Source: Trichomonas tenax (lineage: Eukaryota; Parabasalia; Trichomonadida; Trichomonadidae). Taken from it: a stretch of 59,797 nucleotides of DNA. Positions within the stretch are counted from its first letter, which is position 1. Each line of letters opens with the position of its first letter. Positions 40,080-48,552 of this stretch are shown piece by piece. The position numbers and the translations under genes were made by a program. Location: assembly GCA_023091735.1 (NCBI GenBank), contig JALKBU010000218.1:1-59797 (forward strand), given 5' to 3'. The notes under the pieces are model-generated. The model saw only the letters and a list, made by a program, of their open reading frames with translations. It ran no database searches and had not been told where the DNA came from.

Positions 40080-41132
40080 ATGCTTTCCGTGGGTTCTCAC
40101 TTCATGGATTATCTGATTGGCCCAAAAATCGGACAGGGGGCATTCGGAGAGATATATCTCGCAATTGACACGAAAACAGGAATACTTTGGGCAATAAAAA
40201 CAGAAAATAACGAAGCTAAGCGAAAAACGCTTGAATTCGAGTACCAAGTACTTGCACAAATACAGTCTTCGCCGCATTTTCCGCGACTTGGAATGTTTGG
40301 AAAATGCAGTGCTTTTTCATTTTATTCGATGGAGATTTTAGGTCCTTCAATATCAAATATTTTGAAGCTTATACATGATAACAGATTTTCTTTTTCGACA
40401 ACAATACGAACTGTATACCATATGCTGAAATGTATTGAATCATTTCATATCTTTGGATTAGTTCATCGCGATATCAAGCCTGGAAATATTCTCACGCGCG
40501 AGGGCCACGAGCACCCATTGTGTTTAGTTGACTTTGGGCTCTCGCACGTGTACGTTGATCCAGAAACAGGAAAAATTCTTCCACCACGCAAACATCTCGG
40601 ATTTCGCGGTACAAAAGTGTACGCTTCGATCAGTGCTCACAGGGGTGAGGATTTGGGACGTCGTGATGATTTAATGTCGTGGTTTTATGTATCAATGGAA
40701 CTGCTCACTGGGCACCTTCCGTGGCGTGGCAAGAACGATAAGAACGAGATTTTACAGATCAAAATGAATTACAACGTTCAGGAAGCGATTGGATCGAAAA
40801 TCCCAGAAATGGTGACGATTTATCAGCTATTATCGCGCTTATCATTCTCTGATACACCAAATTATGCACAAATATTCACACTACTAGACACAGTAATGAG
40901 AAGAAATCATATTTCGATGGATGATCCTTTCGATTGGTCAGATATCCTTCATTCACAGAGACAAAAGACAGCTCATGCACTGGAGAACTTAACTGTTAAA
41001 TATAATATCAATTCTGTGAAAGCAGTCAATGAATTAAATGATCTTCCATTAAACACATCATTGCTTCCTCATATCTCGGCGTCAGCACCATTCAGCCAAC
41101 TGGATGATGATCCTTATTGCTGCTGTTGCTAG
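40080..41132 (+). CDS. CK1-family protein kinase with C-terminal cysteine cluster
   Basis: The protein has 350 residues. The kinase domain spans ~9-280 and is complete: GQGAFGEIYLA glycine loop (~18-28), lysine in WAIKTE (~37-41), HRDIKPGNIL (~130) and DFGLSH (~150), followed by the CK1-type FRGTKVYASISAH in place of an APE motif, and LPWRG. That places it in the CK1/TTBK group. The tail of ~70 residues ends YCCCC. Yeast Yck1/2 and CK1-gamma are membrane-anchored by palmitoylation of C-terminal cysteines, so plasma-membrane attachment is a reasonable inference. Serine/threonine kinase activity is expected since all key residues are present. Confidence 0.93.
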   Translation: MLSVGSHFMDYLIGPKIGQGAFGEIYLAIDTKTGILWAIKTENNEAKRKTLEFEYQVLAQIQSSPHFPRLGMFGKCSAFSFYSMEILGPSISNILKLIHDNRFSFSTTIRTVYHMLKCIESFHIFGLVHRDIKPGNILTREGHEHPLCLVDFGLSHVYVDPETGKILPPRKHLGFRGTKVYASISAHRGEDLGRRDDLMSWFYVSMELLTGHLPWRGKNDKNEILQIKMNYNVQEAIGSKIPEMVTIYQLLSRLSFSDTPNYAQIFTLLDTVMRRNHISMDDPFDWSDILHSQRQKTAHALENLTVKYNINSVKAVNELNDLPLNTSLLPHISASAPFSQLDDDPYCCCC

Positions 41133-41324
41133 GTTTTTAATTTGTTTATTTATTTTTTGTTTTAAATAGATTTATTCGATTTTTAAATGCATTTTTATTT
41201 ACCCAACACTCATCAATTTAAAGTTTTAAAGAAGAGATTTATAGAAGCGATTGTTCAAAAAAATAAAATAAAATATTGTAAAATCGCCGTAATAATAAAA
41301 TATATTGAGAGACAAAGTTGTATT

Positions 41325-42383
41325 CTAAAATGGTGAAATACCAGAGAATGCATCCTTAGAACGGTTTTGGCCAGGTCCACGAACTGGCTGATTGAATCCG
41401 CCTATTGGAGCAGCGCCTCCAGCTAGTGGTGAATTAAACATATTCCTGGCTGGAGAAGGCTGCTGGCCCTGTCTGAAGACGTTTGTCGATGTCGATGGAG
41501 TATATCCACTCATATTCTGAGAGAGCATGCTCTGTAATTGCGCTCTAGCGTTCCCGCCCTGTGGTTGCTGCTGTTGCTGAGGTGCGAAAGCATTTGGAGC
41601 CATTGGTTTTCCGAAGGCAAATGGATTTGGCTGAGGAGCGGAGCCAAATCCGATTGTCTGAGGAGCGGAGCCAAATCCGATTGTCTGAGCTGGCTGCTGT
41701 GGTGCCGGCTGGTTGAAGCCCGGCATGAATGGGTTGAAACCAGGTGTAGAGTTCATCTGACGATTTGGCTGTTGCTGCATTGCTGGCTGTATCGGTGATG
41801 GCTCTGGCGGGCCAAAGAACATGTCGACGGAGTTCGACTGCACCATCTGTGGGGCCGGCTGGCTGACGTTGAATGTGTTCGTTGACTGAGATCTCTGTAC
41901 AACTTGAGCCTGTGGAGCAGAAGCGACTGGCTGGGAAGAGTTCGACTGTGCAATCTTGGCGCGCTTCACTTTGCCGCCCTTCTTTAAAAGGACGTTCGGT
42001 GGTTCACGTGTTTTATCAGCCCATTTTCCAAGCTCGTATTTCAGGCGAATGAATTTTGTGAGGCCCTCGAGGTCCTCTGTTGCTGGACGAGGGTAGTCGC
42101 TTGGAAGATTTTTCTCCCAGTACTGATTTGAAACTTCATTTCCGATACTTTCCATGACAGTCGCCTGCTCGTCCGTCCACGAGTCGAGGTTGACACTGCG
42201 GACGAATGTGATGTGTGTGCCAAGATTTCTGTGGCGGCCACTGCAGTTAATGCAGATGAAGATACCAAGTGTCGAAGACGCCCAAATTGACGATGTAAGG
42301 AGCTTGCAGCCACAGTCGGCGCATCTCTGGTTCTCCGGTCTCTGCGCGGCGGCTGCAACGCGCTTCTTCGGGTCAGAAGACAT
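41325..42383 (-). CDS. ArfGAP-domain protein, SMAP-like
   Basis: The protein has 352 residues. The ArfGAP domain is at ~10-125: zinc ligands C21-x2-C24 and C44-x2-C47, the catalytic arginine in CSGRHRNLGTHI (Arg52), SVNLDSWT and YWEKNLP. The spacing between the cysteine pairs is 19 residues instead of the usual 16, because of an insertion after C24 (CKLLTSS). The remaining ~220 residues are disordered, rich in Q, P, N, G and M, with repeated TIGFGSAPQ and NPF/MPGF motifs that suggest clathrin-adaptor or EH-domain contacts as in SMAP/AGFG proteins. It would stimulate GTP hydrolysis by Arf in vesicle traffic. The ATG at 42383 is preferred; 32 in-frame codons upstream lack domain support. Confidence 0.9.
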   Translation of the reverse strand: MSSDPKKRVAAAAQRPENQRCADCGCKLLTSSIWASSTLGIFICINCSGRHRNLGTHITFVRSVNLDSWTDEQATVMESIGNEVSNQYWEKNLPSDYPRPATEDLEGLTKFIRLKYELGKWADKTREPPNVLLKKGGKVKRAKIAQSNSSQPVASAPQAQVVQRSQSTNTFNVSQPAPQMVQSNSVDMFFGPPEPSPIQPAMQQQPNRQMNSTPGFNPFMPGFNQPAPQQPAQTIGFGSAPQTIGFGSAPQPNPFAFGKPMAPNAFAPQQQQQPQGGNARAQLQSMLSQNMSGYTPSTSTNVFRQGQQPSPARNMFNSPLAGGAAPIGGFNQPVRGPGQNRSKDAFSGISPF

Positions 42384-42855
42384 CCTTGAAAATTGACTCT
42401 GAAAAAGTCGGTTGACTTTCCTATCGTTCTGTTTTTTAGAAAAATGTAATGGTGAAAACATGATAACAAAGGAAAGCATGGTCTATAGAGCAGATTGTCT
42501 TTTCTTTGTGAAAACATATTTTTTGGGTCTATTGGAAATTTAACGATAGTCCATAGTTTAACAATGGATCACGTTAAGTGTAGCTCTTGGATATTGGTTT
42601 GCAAGTAGTTTCGCTTTGATTGGCCAAAATTGAATTTTTTGTTCAAAAATCATCAAGCGAATCATCATATGGTGCTTAAAATATAGCATATACAGTTTAT
42701 GCATAGTATATTTATCTATTCAGTTCAAGCTGAAATTGCAAGGTTGAAATGGCAAGGAAAATAATATGCATTTTTGATGTGGTATGATTAAAGCAAAAAC
42801 ACAGAAGGACATGCATAAATAGTTTTGTATTTAAACACAATATTACTAACAAATT
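42384..42855. other. Intergenic interval
   Basis: AT-rich spacer between the starting side of the ArfGAP gene and the stop of the kinase gene; no feature was recognised. Confidence 0.45.
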
Positions 42856-43950
42856 TTATTCATCGATAATTTCTGAAAGATAGTCAATGACTTCATCAGC
42901 AGTGGGACGATCCTCAGGGTCCTCTCCAATCATGTGGCAGATTAATTCCTTCAGCATTGGAATATCTGGAAAATCTGCTGGAAACTCGCGAGTTTTGCGG
43001 AGATTCACAATTGTCTTGATATGTTCCATCTTTGTCTTAGGACGAACGAACAAATCAAACATTGTTAATCCTAAGCTATAGATATCAGATTTATCAGAGA
43101 TCTTTGTGGAATCATAGTGTTCTGGTGAAGCATACAGCTCTGTGGAACTCTCCATAGCAATCTCATTGATCGAGTCAGTGTTGATCGAAATACCAAAATC
43201 AGCAATCTTTGGTTCACCATCCATTCCTATCAATATATTGGATGGCTTTATATCCCTGTGGACAATTCCCATCTGATGAATATACGCCAGGCCTTCGGCG
43301 ACGTTCTTTGCTTTCTTCAAAATATCAATAGGGCCAATTGATTGGCATAATTTGGAAACGGGCATCTTCGAGCAGAGCTCCATTTGGATGTAGAATGACA
43401 CATGGATCTTTCCACCCTTGACTTTAGAGACTCTTCCGTTGGAATTCTCCGCATATTCAATTGGGAGAATATTTGAATCCGAGATATCAAACTCAACCCA
43501 TGGAGAATAGTATCTGATGACGTTTTTGTGATTGATTTTTGCCATGATTTTTGTCTCATTGAATAAGGAATCACATTCTTCTGGATCGAAATCGATTGTG
43601 ATCTTTTTAACTGCATAAATATGTCTGTCCACGAGGTGCAAGACAGAATAAACTTCGCAATTCAGACCTTCACCGATTTTCTCGAGAATTTGATATTCTC
43701 TTTCGAAACGGCTTGGAAAGAACCCATGAGTTGCCGTAAGTATGTTGTCCTTGATGTTCTTCATGTATTGCCACTTAAACATCTCCTGGAAAAGGCTTTT
43801 AAACAAGTCTTCGGATGATTCTGGACAAATTATCTGGCAAAAATCATGAAGATGACGGAGGCCCTCCTGTGCCTGACTTCTTGCGGCGACCTCTGTGGTG
43901 ACAAGAAGGTTATTGCACACAAGGCAACCACAGTCTGATGAAATCGTCAT
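42856..43950 (-). CDS. eIF2-alpha-kinase-like protein kinase
   Basis: The protein has 364 residues. After an ~85-residue helical N-terminus, the kinase domain has GEGLNCEVYSV (third loop glycine replaced), YAVKKI (~112), an NVIRYYSPWVEF motif, then an insert of ~35 residues before FYIQMELC. This arrangement (I-x-x-Y-x-x-W-x-E, insert, Q-M-E-x-C) is the signature of PEK/GCN2/HRI kinases. HRDIKPSNIL (~229), DFGIS (~250) and DIYSLGLTMFDLF are intact, so activity is expected. Members phosphorylate eIF2-alpha on Ser51 under stress. The N-terminus has no RWD, HisRS-like or lumenal domain; its short helical form is most like HRI. The ATG at 43950 is the first; a preceding TTG is in frame. Confidence 0.85.
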   Translation of the reverse strand: MTISSDCGCLVCNNLLVTTEVAARSQAQEGLRHLHDFCQIICPESSEDLFKSLFQEMFKWQYMKNIKDNILTATHGFFPSRFEREYQILEKIGEGLNCEVYSVLHLVDRHIYAVKKITIDFDPEECDSLFNETKIMAKINHKNVIRYYSPWVEFDISDSNILPIEYAENSNGRVSKVKGGKIHVSFYIQMELCSKMPVSKLCQSIGPIDILKKAKNVAEGLAYIHQMGIVHRDIKPSNILIGMDGEPKIADFGISINTDSINEIAMESSTELYASPEHYDSTKISDKSDIYSLGLTMFDLFVRPKTKMEHIKTIVNLRKTREFPADFPDIPMLKELICHMIGEDPEDRPTADEVIDYLSEIIDE

Positions 43951-45528
43951 CAAAAAATGTCACTTTTAGGAAGATTTTAAATTATTTGTTTCCGTCACTT
44001 TTTGCGAAAAAATTAACGTGCATAGCATCATTGATTTTCGTGTGTTTTTGAGAGTTTCCACATGATGTTGTAATTGAATTTTATCACAAATTGTTTGCTG
44101 GTTATGACACAGAAGTGTGTTTGGACGATTTTAGTCCGTGAAATATAATTAATAAGTCATGAAGAAGCTATATATGTGTAGCTGTTCGATTAAAATTTTT
44201 AATTTTTTTGTTGTTTTGAATCTCAGCGTTTTTCTCTTCATTAGTGTTTCAATTCCATTTTAAATCATCACTAAAGCACAAATTCACTTGTTGAGAGAAG
44301 AAATAAACAAAATATTTTCCCAAATCGTTTTCTTTCTAAAACAACCCTAATTAATAAAATTTTATGTGATATTCTTTCAGTGCTTTCGAAGCACTAATTG
44401 ATATCTACCATTTTTCTCCCTAGATATCATTTTCAAAAGATGATGTAACTCTAAAATCACTTTTATCGGTCAAATGTTAAGCGAGCAAAATCCTTCCAGG
44501 CATTGTTTTTCTTAACGCAACTAGTCTGTATGCAATTAACTCTACAGATTTCATGCATCTACTATGAAATAAGCTGTATAGTTATTGCTCACAATGATAA
44601 ATGTTGATTTTAATATTGTTTAAAATGCCAATTTAAACGGCAGAAACCATTAAAATTGCAAATAAAATGTCATGGTCGCTTCAAAACTATACATAAAAAT
44701 CCAAAATTTTATATCGATGAAACCAACCTAGAGTTTTGGCGTTTCTGATATTAGGCATCTTTTTCTATGTATTGTAATTACAATCATTACACTCGCATAG
44801 GTTGGTGATAGTTAAATATTGAGATAAGAAAACAAAACGTAGAAAGATTATATTACACGTAGAGTTATCTATATTAAACTACTATGCAGTGCAACATAGA
44901 GCTGTTCATCAAAGATAAGGTTGATTTAAAACATAATAATTTTGTTTAAAATTTTTATGCAATCATTCTTCATCAATTTTTGTATAGATACATTTTGGAT
45001 GATCAGGTCAGAGATATGAGCATATTTTTTCAGTCACGAATTAGTTAAGGAACTGAGAAACGCCATGATATATATTTTTGACTTGTAAATTGGATGTCAA
45101 ATTGATAGAAGTCTAAACGTCTTTTAAATTTGTGTAAGTAACATCGAATTGTTATGTTAATAATGTTGCAATCCTCAATTAGTTGAGTTTGGATTAAGAA
45201 ATCTGATCATTCAATAATTTCTCATGATTATTTAAATTTGAAATTAGCTTGGAATTAATCACAAAGACTTGTAATATATAGATCTCCAGTAGGGAGAATC
45301 TTATGATCATTAAAAGTCCTATGAGGGCTATTAATTGTAGATCTTTTTGAGCATATATATAAGAAAAGAGAAAAAATGCATTAGTTTTATTTGAACCTAG
45401 TCTTAATATCTTGCGATTTGGCACTATTTCGTTGTACTAGGCAAAATGTAAAGTGGCAAGAAAAAATTAACTATAAGATTGTTTTTCCAGCTTTTCCAGA
45501 TTTTTTTGACATTGGTGTTGAGGAGAAG

Positions 45529-45562
45529 ACAAACTATACCGAAAATTTTTGGTATAGTTTGT
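45529..45562. repeat. 34-base palindrome
   Basis: acaaactatacc and ggtatagtttgt flank gaaaattttt; counting one G-U pair, nearly the whole 34 bases fold back with almost no loop, and T-rich sequence follows. It could be a transcription-end hairpin or a cruciform-forming site. Confidence 0.7.
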
Positions 45563-47310
45563 ATTTTTAACCTTTTCTCGGCCAATAATCAATATCTGGC
45601 CTTATAGTAATACGGACAGATGGCCAATATATTAGTCCATGATCCCTGAGAGTTTGAAGCGATTCTAAAATTTCATCCTGAATCTCGAGATATCATTAAA
45701 CTAAAAATATTTATATCAGGAAATATAATTGTTAGGTTGTGATAGTGTAGGTGACAGCTCATAAAATAGTGAAGTGTGTATTGTAATATTCCCTAATTTC
45801 TTTCTCAACAGTTTTTAAATCTCGGTATTAAAATGTGGTATTAACATTAACACATTGAATCTAGAATATATGAAGTATTATTTATATAAATTCAAATCTA
45901 TTACACTATATACGCCTTCAAGATAATGAAATTAAAATTGCCAATTACATAAAATGTGTGTTATTAACTAATGAATGGTGGGTATAGAATATATTAATGG
46001 GTATAAGATATATTATCTAGTTATTTATCATTGTTATCGCTGTATTGTCGAGATACACTCTAAATTAATATCTCAAAAGTGACTGAATACTGATGTGTTA
46101 TTTGGAGTGCATCACATCAAGAAGATCATAAGGAGCATATCAGTTATTATACTCATATACTATAGTACTGGTATATACTTTTGCATCGAGTTTTATATTG
46201 TTGTTGCCTTTGAATAAATATTTGTGCTAATGTACATTAACCAGATGCTAGAATGCTTGTGATTGATTAATCCATGAATTTGTGTGTATTTAAGAAGTCT
46301 ACATGCTATTCAAAGATAGCTTATTACATGCACACAGGTTTTGATGGTTTATTATAATATTTTATGAAAAATATGAAATATCTTATATTCAGAAGAGTGA
46401 TTAGGGATTACTTAACATGAAATACTAAATTCTAGTGTATGTAGAGCATTTATTTATCATAAATAGCTAATTATAACATATAATTAGATTCATCAAAAAA
46501 ATATCATATGTTATGTTAGATTAAAAGTAACACTATACTACTCATATGAGAGTATGTCATTTGTGCGCTTCACAAGCCTCAAGTTCAGAAAAATAAAAAT
46601 TTATTTTCTCAAGTCTCTTATTTCATAACATATGTACTTGGGTGCATGCTTTCGTAAGCTGTGTTGAGCAGTCAACATGTATTTGGATGTGAATGAGAAA
46701 ATAGTAAAAATGTTCTCTTAAATTTTGATGCTATTCAGTATATATTATTTTGTATACGTATGCATCCTTCCTGCACAGTGAAACTTATCAGAAACAGTGT
46801 AAATAGCAAAAATGCTTATCATATATAATTTTGACAATGTAAAGTGATTGCGTCCAAATGTCAAAAAAATCAAAATTGTATTTTTAACACGTGCACATAT
46901 TATAATGCAAATTTACAGTCTAATCATAGAAAAATTAGTCTTTTTTATTAAGCAATTAATCCTGATTATTTCAATATTGACGACATAGATTAATATGCAT
47001 AAGTAGAATTCATTCATACATACTGTACATTTCTCATCGCCCATCAAAAGTATCAAAACTCTGTTTAATGTTATCAAACTAATGAAAAATAACTATAAAC
47101 AACTATCTTCCATTCTCCGTTGTCCTCCTGTGCATGCAGAACGATAATATAGATTGAAATATAGATGTTTCTGTTCATATAAAACAAAATTGCATGATTC
47201 TGTAATTTTTGAGCTATCCTAAAGCTCACAGTAATTCTATTGATCATGCATTCGTGTGCAAATCAACAAAATGCTGTAAAGTAGCTTAGAAAGCAGATAT
47301 TATAAGCAAA

Positions 47311-47420
47311 AAGATCAAATATCATTGAAAATGATGTGTTTCTTGCTCATATCATACAGAACATTGCTACATTGAAGAAAATGGTCAGGAAGTACGTCTT
47401 TCTCAATGAAATTTGATCAT
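47311..47420. repeat. Array hairpin 1 (20/24 bp stem)
   Basis: Arms 47311-47334 and 47397-47420 share the core atcaaat.tcattga, with 20 of 24 positions complementary and a loop of 62 bases. Confidence 0.65.
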
Positions 47421-47539
47421 GAAATATAGCTGGACGCCACATTTCATTATGTAGGGTATTTATCGAATGCGTGTGCTCTGTCGATGTAATTTTAGTATTT
47501 GCTGGTGCCAGAAGTCGATAATTTATCCAAAAAATATAA

Positions 47540-47633
47540 ATGCCATCAAAAATGATCAATTTCTAGTAAAAACTCTCCAGAACAGCAATTGTCTGAAGAA
47601 TTTGTGCCAAAAATTGATCATTTTTGATGGTAT
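47540..47633. repeat. Array hairpin 2 (23-bp stem, one G-U)
   Basis: Arms 47540-47562 and 47611-47633, core ccatcaaaaatgatcaattt; all 23 positions pair if one G-U is allowed; the loop is 48 bases. Confidence 0.85.
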
Positions 47634-47664
47634 CTATAAACGGAGAATTATAAATCGACAATAA

Positions 47665-47737
47665 CTTTAGTTGTCTAATAACATGATAAGATTGTATGCA
47701 TAATCTATCTGTTTGTCATGTTATCAGACAACTAAAG
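47665..47737. repeat. Array hairpin 3 (21/22 bp stem)
   Basis: Arms 47665-47686 and 47716-47737, core ctttagttgtct.ataacatga, one mismatch. The loop itself can form a small agatt/aatct stem. Confidence 0.85.
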
Positions 47738-47779
47738 CGAGTAATGTGGATCGATAAATGGAGTATATGGATTTATCGC

Positions 47780-47849
47780 ATTTTCTACGACTCTCTGAAG
47801 TTCACGCGGAGCCTTGTGTCTTTGAAACTTCAGAGAGTCGTAGAAAATG
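47780..47849. repeat. Array hairpin 4 (24-bp perfect stem)
   Basis: Arms 47780-47803 and 47826-47849 are perfectly complementary, core ttttctacgactctctgaag, with a 22-base loop. It is the strongest stem of the array. Confidence 0.92.
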
Positions 47850-47898
47850 TAGATTTGTAAAAGAAAGTCGAACTAGCTAGATCTGAGCAAATATCGAT

Positions 47899-47970
47899 GG
47901 CATCAACAGTCAACAAACCATGATGCACCAAGAAAAGCTTCATATTTGTGGCTTGCTGACTGTTGATGCC
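47899..47970. repeat. Array hairpin 5 (14-bp perfect core, longer with mismatches)
   Basis: ggcatcaacagtca (47899-47912) pairs with tgactgttgatgcc (47957-47970); pairing continues to about 47920/47949 with two mismatches. Confidence 0.85.
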
Positions 47971-48027
47971 TTGATTGTGAGGGAATTGCAAGAAAATCGA
48001 AGAACTTGGGAATTCTTGAACGAATGG

Positions 48028-48096
48028 CCACTAGTTCTTCACTGCCTAGAGGTGTATCTCCACTGATAATCCTTGATAGCAGTGAAAAACTAATGG
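48028..48096. repeat. Array hairpin 6 (imperfect stem)
   Basis: Arms 48028-48049 and 48075-48096, core ttcactgc; about 17 of 22 positions pair, most mismatches being C-A. A small gagg/tctcc stem sits in the loop. Confidence 0.65.
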
Positions 48097-48207
48097 AGAA
48101 AACGCAAAGAATATGTTAACGTACAGTGTTTTCAATTTGTTTCTGTTTTATTTAAGTTATTAAATTCCAACACGTCAAATTTTCATTACTGGCTTTTTTT
48201 TGATAAG

Positions 48208-48219
48208 TTTACATGTCAA
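48208..48219. promoter_or_regulatory. TTTACATGTCAA motif
   Basis: An exact 12-base match to the recurrent motif, between the hairpin array and the metallopeptidase gene. Confidence 0.35.
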
Positions 48220-48469
48220 CGGTTTCAATTAACAACCCCTTGGATAATTTACGACCCCCTTTCATAAATCTACTTTATTAAAAAGGATACTATTTAAGAA
48301 GCAAAGCAATGTAAAGCAATTTCATCAAGAAATCGAACAATTATACTTTTATTTATGTGAATATATTTATAAATTTCGTTGCATGTCTATTGCAATCAAT
48401 TGCACAGATATAAAATAATCTAAACATTGAATGAAAAGGTCCCAATACCAAATTATTAGTAGTTTTGAT

Positions 48470-48541
48470 GCATGTCAAAAAATATGATATTTACATGCCA
48501 AAAACAGTTTTATTTTGCCAAAATCAATTTTACATGACAAA
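48470..48541. promoter_or_regulatory. Cluster of ACATGT-type motifs before the M16C gene
   Basis: gcatgtcaaaa (48470-48480), tttacatgccaaa (48490-48502) and tttacatgacaaa (48529-48541), all in one orientation, with the last ending 11 bases before the ATG; tttgccaaaa lies between them. This is the densest promoter-proximal cluster in the window. Confidence 0.5.
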
Positions 48542-48552
48542 AATTTTCAAAA

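Larger units (their letters stand above)
47191..48096. ncRNA. Array of at least seven hairpins with regular spacing (putative structured RNA cluster)
   Basis: Seven inverted repeats follow each other: 47191-47250 (weak), 47311-47420, 47540-47633, 47665-47737, 47780-47849, 47899-47970 and 48028-48096. Centres of the last five lie 114, 114, 120 and 128 bases apart, and the one at 47366 is 221 bases (about two periods) from the next. Stems are mostly 21-24 bp, some with G-U or single mismatches. The arm sequences are unrelated to each other, so this is not a tandem repeat. Open frames are absent. The geometry fits a polycistronic precursor of Dicer-type small RNAs; expression cannot be seen from sequence. 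Confidence 0.6.
43951..48552. other. 4.6-kb interval without protein genes
   Basis: No open frame over 76 codons has coding character. The first ~3.2 kb is AT-rich and carries scattered small palindromes (44398-44414, 45529-45562). The last 1.4 kb contains the hairpin array (47191-48096) and, before the metallopeptidase gene, a cluster of ACATGT-type motifs (48208-48219, 48470-48541). For a genome with spacers mostly under 1 kb this is a conspicuous desert, so non-coding RNA genes are the obvious candidates. Confidence 0.55.

Noticed and set aside
45194..45424. 76-codon minus-strand hydrophobic frame
   Set aside because: Isolated in AT-rich DNA with no domain; expected by chance.
47191..48096. 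CRISPR array as an explanation for the regular hairpin spacing
   Set aside because: The repeats do not share sequence, stems replace direct repeats, and the genome is eukaryotic.
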